Source of the DNA: Streptomyces sp. NBC_00654
GTDB lineage: Bacteria; Actinomycetota; Actinomycetes; Streptomycetales; Streptomycetaceae
Assembly (NCBI RefSeq): GCF_026341775.1
Contig: NZ_JAPEOB010000001.1
Coordinates: 248,001 to 312,000, forward strand
Direction of reading: 5' to 3'
Length of the DNA stretch: 64,000 nt
Positions within the stretch are counted from its first letter, which is position 1. The number at the start of each line of letters is the position of its first letter. Made by a program: the position numbers and the translations under genes. Shown piece by piece: positions 1 through 8,005 of this stretch. The notes under the pieces were generated by a model. The model was not told where the DNA came from. It ran no database searches and saw only the letters and a list, made by a program, of their open reading frames with translations.

Positions 1-1103
1 AGGTTGGGTGCCTGGCGCTCGGCGACCATGTACGGCTGCATGAGCTTGCCGTCGTTGGCGATGGCCGAGGCCACCATGGCCATCTGGAGCGGGGTGGTGC
101 GGTTGGAGGCCTGGCCGATGCCCGCCATGGCGTTCTGCGGCCTGTTGTCCTTGGGGTAGATGCTCGCGTCGGCGCGGACCGGCATGAAGACTTCCTTGTT
201 GAAGCCGAACTTGTCCGTCTGCTCGATCATCTTCTCGTTGCCGAGGTCGTCGCTCATCTTGCCGAAGACGGTGTTGCACGACCAGCGGAGCGCTTCCCGG
301 AGCGAGGCGTTCTCACACGGGATGTTGCCCTCGTTCTTCAGGGGCATGGTCGACTGCGGGAGCGTCCAGGGCAGCGGAGAGTTCGTCTTCTCGTCGATGT
401 CGTCGTAGAGGCCGTTCTCCAGCGCCGCGGCGGCGGTGACGACCTTGAACGTCGAACCGGGCGGATAGGTCTCGCGCAATGCCCGGTTGAGCATCGGCTT
501 GTCCTCGTCCTTCAGGAGCTTCTGCCGGGCGTCGGAGTCCTTGAGCGAGTTGCCCGCGAAGACCGAGGGGTCGTACGAGGGGGTGCTCGCGAGAGCCAGG
601 ATGGCGCCGGTCTGCGGGTCCAGGGCGACAACGGCGCCCTTCTTCCCGCCGAGCCCCTTGAACGCGGCCTTCTGCGCGGCGCCGTTCAGGGTGGTGACGA
701 TGTTGCCGCCGGTCTTCTTGTCACCGGTGAACATCGACAGCGTCCGGTCGAAGAACAGCTGGTCGTCGTTGCCGGTGAGGATGCCGTCCTCCAGGTTCTC
801 CAGCTGGGAGGAGTCGAACGCCTGCGAGGAGTAGCCGGTCACGGGGGCCCACAGGGGCCCGTCCTTCCAGACCCGCTTGAACTTGAAGTCGCTGTCCTTG
901 GTCTCGACGGACCCGGTGACGGCCTTGCCGTCCACGATGATGTCGCCGCGCTCGTGGGCGTACCGCTCGATCTGGACGCGGCGGTTGTACTTGTGGCTGC
1001 TCAGCTCGTCGGCGCGGACGTACTGGAGCCAGTTGTCCCGGATCAGCAGGGCGAGGACGAGAATCCCGCAGAAGATCGCGATCCGGCGCAGCGGCTTGTT
1101 CAC
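1..1103 (-). CDS. pbpA: Class B penicillin-binding protein (peptidoglycan transpeptidase), partial
   Basis: Peptidoglycan DD-transpeptidase of the PbpA family, anchored in the membrane with its catalytic domain outside. Only the N-terminal ~367 residues lie in the window; the gene runs off the left edge. An N-terminal membrane helix covers about residues 5-22. The catalytic tetrad S-T-F-K begins at residue 217 (complement of 444-455) and the S-C-N motif at residue 275; the KTG motif would lie beyond the edge. The GTG start overlaps the stop of the upstream RodA/FtsW gene by 4 bp (GTGA), so the two are translationally coupled. A SEDS polymerase next to a class B PBP is the standard glycan polymerase/cross-linker pair. 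Identity is well supported; its exact in vivo role is inference. Confidence 0.93.
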   Translation of the reverse strand, partial: MNKPLRRIAIFCGILVLALLIRDNWLQYVRADELSSHKYNRRVQIERYAHERGDIIVDGKAVTGSVETKDSDFKFKRVWKDGPLWAPVTGYSSQAFDSSQLENLEDGILTGNDDQLFFDRTLSMFTGDKKTGGNIVTTLNGAAQKAAFKGLGGKKGAVVALDPQTGAILALASTPSYDPSVFAGNSLKDSDARQKLLKDEDKPMLNRALRETYPPGSTFKVVTAAAALENGLYDDIDEKTNSPLPWTLPQSTMPLKNEGNIPCENASLREALRWSCNTVFGKMSDDLGNEKMIEQTDKFGFNKEVFMPVRADASIYPKDNRPQNAMAGIGQASNRTTPLQMAMVASAIANDGKLMQPYMVAERQAPN

Positions 1104-2500
1104 GGTCGGACCACCTGGGTCATTTCGGCGTCGGATGAGGGTGCGGGGGCCGGCGCGGGGCGGCGGGCGGTGTCACTGATCCGGAGCAGGATGCCGATCA
1201 GGGCCCAGTTGGCGATGACGGACGAGCCGCCGGCCGCGAGGAAGGGCATGGTCATACCGGTCAGCGGGATGAGGCCCATCACGCCGCCGGCGACGACGAA
1301 CACCTGGATCGCGAAGGCACCGGAGAGCCCGATGGCCAGCAGCTTGCCGAACGGGTCACGGGCGGCCAGCGCGGTGCGCACGCCGCGTTCGACGATCAGC
1401 CCGTACAGGAGGAGGAACGCCATCATTCCGGCGAGCCCGAGCTCCTCGCCCACGGTGGCGAGGATGAAGTCCGTGTTCGCCGCGAACAGGATGAGGTCGG
1501 AGTTGCCCTGGCCGAGGCCGGTGCCGAGCGTGCCGCCGGAACCGAAGGACATCAGTACCTGGGCCATCTGCTCGCTGGCCGCGTGGGTTCCCCAGCCGCC
1601 GAACGGGTCGAGCCAGGCGGTGACACGGTCCTGCACGTGCGGTTCGAAGGACGCGACACCGACGGCGCCCGCCGCCGACATGGCCAGACCGAAGACGATC
1701 CAGCTGGTGCGCTCGGTCGCCACGTACAGCATGACGATGAACATGCCGAAGAAGAGCAGTGAGGTACCGAGGTCGGTCTCGAAGACCAGGATCAGGATGG
1801 ACATCGCCCAGACCATCAGGATCGGTCCGAGGTCCCGGCCGCGCGGGAGGTACATGCCCATGAAGCGGCGGCTGGCGAGTGCCAGGGCGTCGCGCTTGAC
1901 CATCAGGTACCCGGAGAAGAACACCGCGATGACGATCTTCGCGAACTCACCGGGCTGGATGGATCCGAGGCCGGGGATGGTGATCCAGATCTTCGCGCCG
2001 AACTGCGCCGGGAAGAACATCGGCAGGATCAGCAGGATCAGCGCGAGCACCATGGAGATGTAGGTGTAGCGCTGGAGGATGCGGTGGTCCTTGAGCAGGA
2101 TCAGTACGCCGATGAACAGGGCGACGCCCATCGCCGAGAAGATCAGCTGCTTGGAGGCCGCGGGCGCGAAGCTGGGGAGCCTGAGCAGCCGTTCCGACTG
2201 GTCCAGGCGCCAGATGAGCGCCAGGCCGAGGCCGTTGAGCAGCGTCGCCAGCGGCAGCAGCAGCGGATCGGCGTACTTGGCGAACCGCCGCACCGCGAGG
2301 TGGGCCACGCCGCCGAGGAGGGCGAGCCCGGCCCCGTATCCGAGCATGCCGGAGGGCAGTTCGCCGTTGAGGGCGAGACCCACGTTGGCGTAGGCGAACA
2401 CCGAGATGAAGACGGCGAATACGACCAGTGCCAGCTCGGTGTTGCGACGGCTCGGTGCGTCGATCGCGCCGATGGTGGTCGTGTTGGTGACAACGCTCAT
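1100..2500 (-). CDS. rodA: SEDS-family peptidoglycan glycosyltransferase (FtsW/RodA/SpoVE)
   Basis: Polytopic membrane protein of 466 residues, close to the usual 400-480 for SEDS glycan polymerases acting on lipid II. It has about 10-12 hydrophobic segments. The family signatures around G-S-I-Q-P-G-E-F-A-K and the late loop with G-L-I-P-L-T-G-M-T-M-P are visible. The start is an ATG 23 bp downstream of the PP2C stop, and the stop overlaps the pbpA start. It lies in the order phosphatase-SEDS-PBP, the actinobacterial arrangement found with pstP-rodA-pbpA. FtsW versus RodA cannot be settled from sequence alone; the neighbourhood favours a RodA/FtsW-like accessory copy involved in growth or sporulation rather than the dcw-cluster FtsW. 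Confidence 0.93.
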   Translation of the reverse strand: MSVVTNTTTIGAIDAPSRRNTELALVVFAVFISVFAYANVGLALNGELPSGMLGYGAGLALLGGVAHLAVRRFAKYADPLLLPLATLLNGLGLALIWRLDQSERLLRLPSFAPAASKQLIFSAMGVALFIGVLILLKDHRILQRYTYISMVLALILLILPMFFPAQFGAKIWITIPGLGSIQPGEFAKIVIAVFFSGYLMVKRDALALASRRFMGMYLPRGRDLGPILMVWAMSILILVFETDLGTSLLFFGMFIVMLYVATERTSWIVFGLAMSAAGAVGVASFEPHVQDRVTAWLDPFGGWGTHAASEQMAQVLMSFGSGGTLGTGLGQGNSDLILFAANTDFILATVGEELGLAGMMAFLLLYGLIVERGVRTALAARDPFGKLLAIGLSGAFAIQVFVVAGGVMGLIPLTGMTMPFLAAGGSSVIANWALIGILLRISDTARRPAPAPAPSSDAEMTQVVRP

Positions 2501-2523
2501 GGTGCTGAAGGCCCCCTACGGCT

Positions 2524-4035
2524 TTACTGCTTACCGCACTGCGGGACCAGCTTCTTCTCTTCCTCCGAGAGGCTGGGGCCAGGAGTGGGAGTCGCTGCGG
2601 TCGGCTTGGTCGCGGTGCTGGCGGACGTGGAGGACGTGGCGGAAGTCCTGGTGGCGGGGGCACCTGCGGTGCCGCCGGCTTCGCCCTCGCCGGTGCGGGC
2701 ATCGCTGTCCGCCTCGGCCGCGCGGCGCTGCGCGTCCTTCTTGCATGCGGAGGCCTGGAGGGCGAGTTCGCCGACCTTCTTGCGGGCCTCGGTGATGCTG
2801 CCCTCGGCGATGGTCTCCTCGACCTGCTTGCGCTGGTACGGAGGGAGGTACTTGAGCTCGATCTCGGGGTGGTTCTTCTCGACCTTCGAGAGCGAGACCC
2901 AGGCGAGGTCCTGGCTGATGCCGCGGAACAGTGCGACGTTCTCGTTCTGTGTGCCGACGTAGTACTGGGTCTGGGTCCAGCGGTAGCCGCCGTACAGCCC
3001 GCCGCCGATGACGGCCAGCGCCAGGACGACGTACAGGGACCGCTTGATCCACCTGCGGCCGCCGGGCTTGACGAAGTCCTCGTCGGTGTACGAGTCGAAG
3101 GAGTCGTCCGGCATTCCGCCGTAGCCGACATCGCCGCTGCCGGGCGGGCCGAAGCCGCCGGAGGGCGGCGGGACGGGGCGGCCGAGGCCTGCCGCGCGTC
3201 CCGCGGGGGTCTGCATGGCTCCGCCGTCGTTCAGCTGGGCGGCCTGGTTCTCGGCGACCGCTCCGACGATGACCGGGGTGTCGTTGAGCTGCCCGGCCAG
3301 GGTGTCGTTGCTGTCGACGTCCAGGACGTCGGCGACGATGCAGGTGATGTTGTCGGGGCCGCCGCCGCGCAGAGCGAGCTGGATGAGCTCCTGGATGGTC
3401 TCCTGCGGGCCCTGGTAGCTGGCCAGGGTCTCTTCCATCGTCTGGTGCGAGACAACGCCGGAGAGGCCGTCGGAGCAGATCAAGTAGCGGTCGCCTGCCC
3501 GGACTTCACGGATGGAGAGATCGGGCTCGACATGGTCTCCGCTGCCCAGCGCCCGCATCAGCAGGGAGCGCTGCGGGTGGGTGGTGGCCTCTTCCTCGGT
3601 GATCCGGCCCTCGTCGACGAGCCGCTGCACCCAGGTGTGGTCCTGGGTGATCTGGGTCAGCACGCCGTCGCGCAGGAGATAGGCGCGGGAGTCGCCGACA
3701 TGGACCAGGCCCAGGCGCTGCCCGGTCCAGAGCAGGGCGGTGAGCGTGGTGCCCATGCCCTCCAGCTGGGGGTCCTCCTCGACCATCACGCGCAGCTGGT
3801 CGTTGGCCCGCTGGACCGCCGTACCGAGCGAGGTGAGGATGTCGGAGCCCGGTACGTCGTCGTCGAGCTGGACGAGCGTGGAGATCACCTCGGAACTCGC
3901 GACCTCACCGGCTGCCTGGCCGCCCATGCCGTCGGCGATGGCGAGAAGGCGGGGGCCGGCGTAGCCGGAGTCCTCGTTGCCTTCCCGGATCATGCCCTTG
4001 TGCGATCCGGCGGCGAAGCGCAGGGACAGACTCAT
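2524..4035 (-). CDS. pstP: PP2C-type Ser/Thr protein phosphatase with membrane anchor
   Basis: Metal-dependent protein phosphatase that reverses the action of PknB-like kinases. The catalytic domain occupies about residues 1-240: A-D-G-M-G-G metal motif near the N-terminus, G-D-S-R-A-Y, S-D-G-L-S-G and G-G-P-D-N-I-T. A Gly/Pro-rich linker follows, one membrane helix near residues 331-352, and a ~150-residue external tail rich in Thr/Ala/Ser near its end. I place the start at the ATG at 4035 because GAGGTG lies 4 nt before it; an in-frame start at 4089 would add 18 residues without a better site. It follows the two FHA genes and precedes rodA, so likely part of one operon controlling envelope growth by phosphorylation. 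Confidence 0.93.
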   Translation of the reverse strand: MSLSLRFAAGSHKGMIREGNEDSGYAGPRLLAIADGMGGQAAGEVASSEVISTLVQLDDDVPGSDILTSLGTAVQRANDQLRVMVEEDPQLEGMGTTLTALLWTGQRLGLVHVGDSRAYLLRDGVLTQITQDHTWVQRLVDEGRITEEEATTHPQRSLLMRALGSGDHVEPDLSIREVRAGDRYLICSDGLSGVVSHQTMEETLASYQGPQETIQELIQLALRGGGPDNITCIVADVLDVDSNDTLAGQLNDTPVIVGAVAENQAAQLNDGGAMQTPAGRAAGLGRPVPPPSGGFGPPGSGDVGYGGMPDDSFDSYTDEDFVKPGGRRWIKRSLYVVLALAVIGGGLYGGYRWTQTQYYVGTQNENVALFRGISQDLAWVSLSKVEKNHPEIELKYLPPYQRKQVEETIAEGSITEARKKVGELALQASACKKDAQRRAAEADSDARTGEGEAGGTAGAPATRTSATSSTSASTATKPTAATPTPGPSLSEEEKKLVPQCGKQ

Positions 4036-4164
4036 GCGCACCTCGCCCGTCGGCTCGGGGTACAGCCGGTCTCGAGCCACACTGCCCACCCTCCGGTCGG
4101 GAGCCGGGCGGCGTCCGTCGCCGGGACCGCCGCGGCTCGCTCGCTCCGCTCGCTCATTGTCGTA

Positions 4165-4683
4165 CTACTTCCGCAGCTCGATGACGGTCTTGCCGATACG
4201 GATCGGCGCGCCCAGCGGAACAGGTGTCGGGGTGGTGAGTCGGGTCCGGTCGAGATACGTGCCGTTGGTGGACCCGAGATCCTCGACGATCCACTGGCCG
4301 TCACGGTCCGGGTAGATCCTGGCATGCCTGCTGGACGCGTAGTCGTCATCCAGCACGATCGTCGAATCGTGTGCCCGGCCCAGGGTGATGGTCTGGCCCT
4401 GGAGCGCGACCGTGGTGCCCGTGAGGGTGCCCTCGGAGACGACGAGTTTGGTGGGTGCCCCGCGGCGCTGGCGCCCGGACTGCTGGCGCTGCGGTGGCGG
4501 CGCCGTTTGTTGTTGTTGGCGTGCCTGTTGCGGGCGCGCGTCGGCGGCAGTACGGCGTGAGCCGCGCTGCGTGACGCGCGTTCCGAACAGGTCGCTGCGG
4601 ATGACCTGGACGGCCACGATCACGAACAGCCACAGAACAGCCAGGAAACCTAGCCGCATGACCGTAAGGGTCAGCTCTGACAT
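4165..4683 (-). CDS. fhaB: FHA domain protein with N-terminal membrane helix (FhaB-like)
   Basis: 172-residue phosphothreonine-binding protein. A single membrane helix lies at about residues 8-28, followed by a low-complexity Arg/Gln-rich linker (~45-75). A C-terminal FHA domain (~90-170) shows the diagnostic L-G-R...S-S-R-H-A...S-T-N-G-T pattern. Homologues in Mycobacterium (FhaB/FipA) are kinase substrates that recruit envelope enzymes. It lies 10 bp from fhaA and about 130 bp from the phosphatase gene in the same direction, consistent with an fhaA-fhaB-pstP-rodA-pbpA unit. Domain assignment is clear; partners are inferred from context. Confidence 0.92.
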   Translation of the reverse strand: MSELTLTVMRLGFLAVLWLFVIVAVQVIRSDLFGTRVTQRGSRRTAADARPQQARQQQQTAPPPQRQQSGRQRRGAPTKLVVSEGTLTGTTVALQGQTITLGRAHDSTIVLDDDYASSRHARIYPDRDGQWIVEDLGSTNGTYLDRTRLTTPTPVPLGAPIRIGKTVIELRK

Positions 4684-4693
4684 TGCCCCCGCT

Positions 4694-5575
4694 TCACCCT
4701 TCGGCTTGCCGGTAAACGATGGTGGTGCTGCCCACGACGATCCGCGAGCCGTCGCGGAGCGTAGCGCGGGTGGTGTGCTGCCCGTCTACCACGATGCCGT
4801 TGGTAGATCCGAGATCCTGGATCGTCGAGGGCGTTCCGGTCCGGATCTCACAGTGCCGGCGCGATACGCCGGGGTCGTCGATCCGCACGTCGGCGTCGGT
4901 GCTGCGTCCCAGCACCAGCGTCGGGCGGGAGATCTGATGGCGGGTGCCGTTGATCTCGATCCAGCGCCGTACCTGGGCGTCCGGCAAGGGGCCGGGCGCA
5001 CTCGGCGGGCGCCGGTCGGTCGAGGGTCCCGAGGGCCGTCCGGAGCCGGGCGGCGGGGCCGCGGGCATCGGCGGAGCGGCGCTCGGGGGGTAGCCGTAGC
5101 CGCCGGGGCCCTGTGGGGCGGCGGACCGCCCGGGGCCGGGGCGGTGCGGCTGGGCGGGCGCGGGGCCGCCGTGCTGGCCCTGCGGCTCGTGCTGCGAGGA
5201 ACTCGACGCGAGGGTGCGGCTGCGCACGCGGTAGAGCCCGGTGTCGAGGTCGTCGGCCTTCTCCAGGTGGACCTTGATCGGGCCCATGAAGGTGTAGCGC
5301 TGCTGCTTGGCGTAGTCACGCACGAGGCCGGAGAGCTCGTCGCCGAGCTGGCCGGAGTACGGGCTGAGCCGCTCGTAGTCGGGCGTGCTGAGCTCGACGA
5401 TGAAGTCGTTGGGGACGACCGTCCGCTCGCGGTTCCAGATCGTCGCGTTGTTGTCGCACTCGCGCTGGAGGGCGCCCGCGATCTCGACCGGCTGCACCTC
5501 GGACTTGAAGACTTTGGCGAAGGTGCCATTGACCAGACCTTCGAGACGCTGCTCGAAACGCTTCATGACTCCCAT
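4694..5575 (-). CDS. fhaA: FhaA-like protein (DUF3662 plus FHA domain)
   Basis: 293 residues. The N-terminal ~115 residues match the DUF3662/FhaA N-terminal family (opening M-G-V-M-K-R-F-E-Q-R-L-E-G-L-V). A disordered Pro/Gly/Gln-rich linker (~120-190) follows, then a C-terminal FHA domain (~205-290) with L-G-R-S...V-S-R-R-H-C...S-T-N-G. In mycobacteria FhaA binds phosphorylated MviN and modulates peptidoglycan synthesis. AGGAGG sits 4 nt before the ATG (complement of about 5580-5585). It is the first gene of the leftward operon; its promoter must lie in 5576-5890. Confidence 0.92.
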   Translation of the reverse strand: MGVMKRFEQRLEGLVNGTFAKVFKSEVQPVEIAGALQRECDNNATIWNRERTVVPNDFIVELSTPDYERLSPYSGQLGDELSGLVRDYAKQQRYTFMGPIKVHLEKADDLDTGLYRVRSRTLASSSSQHEPQGQHGGPAPAQPHRPGPGRSAAPQGPGGYGYPPSAAPPMPAAPPPGSGRPSGPSTDRRPPSAPGPLPDAQVRRWIEINGTRHQISRPTLVLGRSTDADVRIDDPGVSRRHCEIRTGTPSTIQDLGSTNGIVVDGQHTTRATLRDGSRIVVGSTTIVYRQAEG

Positions 5576-5890
5576 GGGGCACCTCCTCCGGTGTCGTCGT
5601 CCCTGTACTGCTTACTGATCGTATCCACGCGTCGGGAAATCGGCTGGTTCCCCTTGTCTGCCCTGTGGATGAGTGTCACCCCTCACACGGATCGTAGAGG
5701 TGGCCTCCTGACAGTGTCCCGCACACGGGGTGCTCACTGAAGGAGTGGGTGCGACGGCTCCGCGTTCCCGCTTCCCCTCCTGGCATCGGTGAAACAACGG
5801 ATGTGAATCCACCCTGTCCAGCGTGCTAATCTTCCGGATGTCGCCAGGCGCTCGCACCACACGGTGAGAGAGTCTGGAAACACCACTCAT
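5576..5890. other. Intergenic region, presumed promoter of the fhaA operon
   Basis: 315 bp between fhaA and tRNA-Leu. It must hold the promoter of the leftward fhaA-fhaB-pstP-rodA-pbpA unit and the promoter of the tRNA. An open frame on the minus strand (5612-5890) has no recognisable domain or Shine-Dalgarno and I do not call it. No convincing -35/-10 pair could be fixed by eye. Confidence 0.4.
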
Positions 5891-5973
5891 GCGCGAGTGG
5901 CGGAACGGCAGACGCGCTGGCTTCAGGTGCCAGTGTCCTTAGGGACGTGGGGGTTCAAATCCCCCCTCGCGCA
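5891..5973 (+). tRNA. tRNA-Leu (anticodon CAG)
   Basis: Class II tRNA with acceptor arm GCGCGAG pairing with CTCGCGC (5966-5972). The anticodon stem CTGGC/GCCAG encloses TTCAGGT, giving anticodon CAG, which reads CUG, the commonest Leu codon in this GC-rich genome. A long variable arm follows, and the T-arm is GGGGG-TTCAAAT-CCCCC. Discriminator base is A; no CCA is encoded. A terminator hairpin follows directly. Confidence 0.97.
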
Positions 5974-5980
5974 CAAGAGA

Positions 5981-6012
5981 GCCCTCGCTTCGGAGAGATC
6001 CGGAGCGGGGGC
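5981..6012 (+). terminator. Terminator of tRNA-Leu
   Basis: GCCCTCGCTTCGGA and TCCGGAGCGGGGGC form a 14-bp stem with two G-U pairs around a GAGA loop, followed by a short T-containing stretch. It lies 8 nt after the tRNA. Confidence 0.8.
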
Positions 6013-6152
6013 TTCTTCGTTGTACGGACGTGATCTCGCCGGCTGCGAGACCCGGCTGATGAAACCCGGCTGATGGGAGTCGGGGTGACGAGAGCCGGGG
6101 TGACGAAAGTCGGGGTGGCGCCCTGTCGGAAGAGGGGCGGCCGGTTCCTTCG

Positions 6153-6941
6153 GTGGGATGTGCCCACATCCGGCCGGATCTTACGGTCCGGATGACCGGA
6201 AAACGTGGGAACGGCGTGCGGAGAACGACACCCCTTATGTACATCGACACAGCACACAGCGGGATCGTCCATGGCGGCACGGTGCTCGGAGGAGGGCTGC
6301 CGAGCGGTACGGCCCTTCCGGTGGCGGCCGGACCGCCGGAGAAGGCGGGGCCCGACTACGGAGTCGGGGTGTTCCGCGAGATCACCCAGTGGGCGGCCGG
6401 GACTCCGGAGTGGATGCAGAAGCTGGGGGAACTCGTCACCGAGGGCGGGATACTCGTCTTCGTCGCCCTCTTCGTCCTCCAGTGGTGGCGGGCCCGCAGG
6501 GGCGACGACCGGACGATGGCCCTGGCTCTGCTCGGCCCCGTCGCGGTGGCGGCGGTCTATGCGCTGAGCGAGATCATCAAGGTCTGGCTGCACGAGGAGC
6601 GCCCCTGCCGGGACATTCCCGGTGTCACGGTGATCGCGCAGTGCCCGGAGCCGGGTGACTGGTCCTTCCCGAGCAACCACTCCGTCATCGCGGCCGCGTC
6701 GGCGCTGGCCCTCCTCTTCTCCTGGCGCCTCATCGGGCTGCTGGCGCTGCCGCTGGCGGCCCTGATCGCGCTGTCCCGGGTGTACGTCGGTGTCCACTAC
6801 CTGCACGATGTGGCGGCGGGTTTCCTGCTCGGGGCGGTGCTCGCGCCGCTGATGATGGCGGCCCTGGCGGGGCCCGGTACCCGGGCGGTCGGCAGGTTCC
6901 GCAGGTCCCGCGGACGTCATGGCGCGGGGATGACCGCGTGA
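6153..6941 (+). CDS. PAP2-family membrane phosphatase
   Basis: Integral membrane phosphatase of the PAP2 / type 2 phosphatidic acid phosphatase superfamily. All three motifs are present in order: K-V-W-L-H-E-E-R-P, then P-S-N-H (PSGH motif), then S-R-V-Y-V-G-V-H-Y-L-H-D-V with the catalytic His. About five membrane segments are visible. Substrate could be phosphatidic acid, undecaprenyl pyrophosphate or another lipid phosphate; sequence alone does not decide. The start is uncertain: ATG at 6153, 6192 and 6237 are all possible and none has a strong ribosome site, and the family core begins after the last of these. It is monocistronic and ends in a strong terminator. Confidence 0.85.
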   Translation: MGCAHIRPDLTVRMTGKRGNGVRRTTPLMYIDTAHSGIVHGGTVLGGGLPSGTALPVAAGPPEKAGPDYGVGVFREITQWAAGTPEWMQKLGELVTEGGILVFVALFVLQWWRARRGDDRTMALALLGPVAVAAVYALSEIIKVWLHEERPCRDIPGVTVIAQCPEPGDWSFPSNHSVIAAASALALLFSWRLIGLLALPLAALIALSRVYVGVHYLHDVAAGFLLGAVLAPLMMAALAGPGTRAVGRFRRSRGRHGAGMTA

Positions 6942-7006
6942 GGCGCGCGTGAGGTGACGTGAGGTGACGTGAACGTGGTGTGCGACGTGATGAGCGTGTG
7001 ACATGG

Positions 7007-7034
7007 ACGAAGGCCGCCCGCGGGCGGCCTTCGT
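7007..7034 (+). terminator. Terminator hairpin after the PAP2 gene
   Basis: A perfect 28-bp palindrome with arms ACGAAGGCCGCCCG and CGGGCGGCCTTCGT, followed by GGGTT. It lies between convergent genes, so it may act in both directions. Confidence 0.8.
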
Positions 7035-7063
7035 GGGTTCCACGGCTTCTGGGGCTTCGTGTG

Positions 7064-7196
7064 CTTTCTGGTCCCGCCGTTTCTCCTGGTCCCGCCGTTT
7101 CTCCTGGTCCCGAGGTCTCTCCGGGTCCCGCGGGTCCCTCGTGGTCCCGCTGCTCTCGTGGGTCCTGCGGCTCTCGTGGGTCCCGCTGCTCTCGTG
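7064..7196. repeat. Degenerate tandem repeat in the convergent intergenic region
   Basis: An 18-bp unit (about TTTCTCCTGGTCCCGCCG) occurs twice head to tail at 7079-7114. Decaying variants with the core CTCGTGGGTCC(T/C)GC continue to about 7196. It lies between the PAP2 terminator and the end of the response-regulator gene. I do not call a gene here. Confidence 0.6.
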
Positions 7197-7217
7197 GTGC
7201 TGTGGTCGCGTGGGTCC

Positions 7218-7895
7218 TCAGTCCTCGTGACCGGTCAGCCCGCACTCGTACGCGACGATGGCGGCCTCGACCCGGTTGCGTACACCGAGACCGGTGAAGA
7301 CGGCGCTCACGTAGCTCTTCACCGTGCCCTCCACGACGTGGATCCGCTGCGCGATCTCGGCGTTGGACAACCCGCTGCCGAGGAGGGCGAGCACCTGTCG
7401 CTCCCGCTCGGTGAGCGAGGCGACCTGCCGGAGCAGTGAAGCCCTGCGGGCGTCGCGGTGCCGGGCCGAGCCACGGTTCAGCTCCGCGACGACATGCTGG
7501 GCCACCTTCGCGGAGAGGCAGGAGGCACCGGCCGCGGCGGTGTGCACACCGGCCAGCAGTTCCCGCGGGTCACCGGACTTGAGCATGAATCCGCCGGCCC
7601 CGCCGGCGAGGGCACGGTTCACGTACTCGCTCTCGGAGAACGTGGTCAGTACGAGCACCGAGGTGCTGGGCGAGACACGTTTGATCTCCTCGGTCGCGGT
7701 GAGACCGTCCATGACCGGCATGCGGATGTCCATCAGGACGACGTCCGGCCGGTGCTCCAGGGTCAGCGCGACGGCCTCCCGCCCGTCCGCGGCCTCGGCC
7801 ACGACCTCGATCGTGGGGTCGCCGGCGAGGATGGCCCGGAGCCCTGCCCGGATCATCGTCTCGTCGTCGGCCAGGATGAGCTTGACGGTGGGGAT
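7218..7895 (-). CDS. NarL/LuxR-type response regulator, apparent ATC start
   Basis: Orphan two-component response regulator. The receiver domain carries the phospho-acceptor in V-L-M-D-I-R-M-P, the T/S position in V-L-V-L-T-T-F and the Lys in F-M-L-K-S. A C-terminal LuxR helix-turn-helix has L-T-E-R-E-R-Q-V-L and G-T-V-K-S-Y-V. The first ATG (7854-7856) would delete the acidic pocket L-A-D-D-E. Reading upstream in frame restores I-P-T-V-K-L-I-L-A-D-D-E-T-M with no ATG, GTG or TTG before an upstream stop. GAAGAGGAG (7902-7910) lies 6 nt before an ATC codon at 7893-7895, so I place the start there (225 residues). No sensor kinase gene is adjacent. Domains are certain; the ATC start is inference. 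Confidence 0.85.
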   Translation of the reverse strand: MPTVKLILADDETMIRAGLRAILAGDPTIEVVAEAADGREAVALTLEHRPDVVLMDIRMPVMDGLTATEEIKRVSPSTSVLVLTTFSESEYVNRALAGGAGGFMLKSGDPRELLAGVHTAAAGASCLSAKVAQHVVAELNRGSARHRDARRASLLRQVASLTERERQVLALLGSGLSNAEIAQRIHVVEGTVKSYVSAVFTGLGVRNRVEAAIVAYECGLTGHED

Positions 7896-7912
7896 GGCTG
7901 GCTCCTCTTCAG

Positions 7913-7930
7913 CGGGGCGCGGGCGCCCCG
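7913..7930 (-). terminator. GC hairpin abutting the response-regulator ribosome site
   Basis: CGGGGCG and CGCCCCG pair around a 4-nt loop. It lies 2 nt upstream of the GAAGAGGAG ribosome site of the leftward response-regulator gene and about 75 bp after the afsA stop. It could end afsA transcription or shape translation of the regulator; no T-run follows. Confidence 0.45.
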
Positions 7931-8005
7931 GGGGACAGGGAATTCCGGTACCAGTCTCCGTGTCCGCTCAGCCGCGCCGTGACCGGGATCCCGTCCCGCG
8001 GCTCG

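Noticed and set aside
954..2063. Long plus-strand frame opposite rodA and pbpA
   Set aside because: Arg/Pro/Ser-rich shadow of the minus-strand genes; no domain or ribosome site.
5612..5890. 92-codon minus-strand frame upstream of fhaA
   Set aside because: No homology I recognise, no ribosome site, and it abuts the tRNA; more likely the fhaA promoter region.
5891..6012. Attachment site for an integrated element at tRNA-Leu
   Set aside because: No integrase or repeated tRNA 3' end is found next to it.
7003..7230. Repetitive plus-strand frame
   Set aside because: It reads the tandem repeat (F-S-W-S-R units) and begins inside the terminator.
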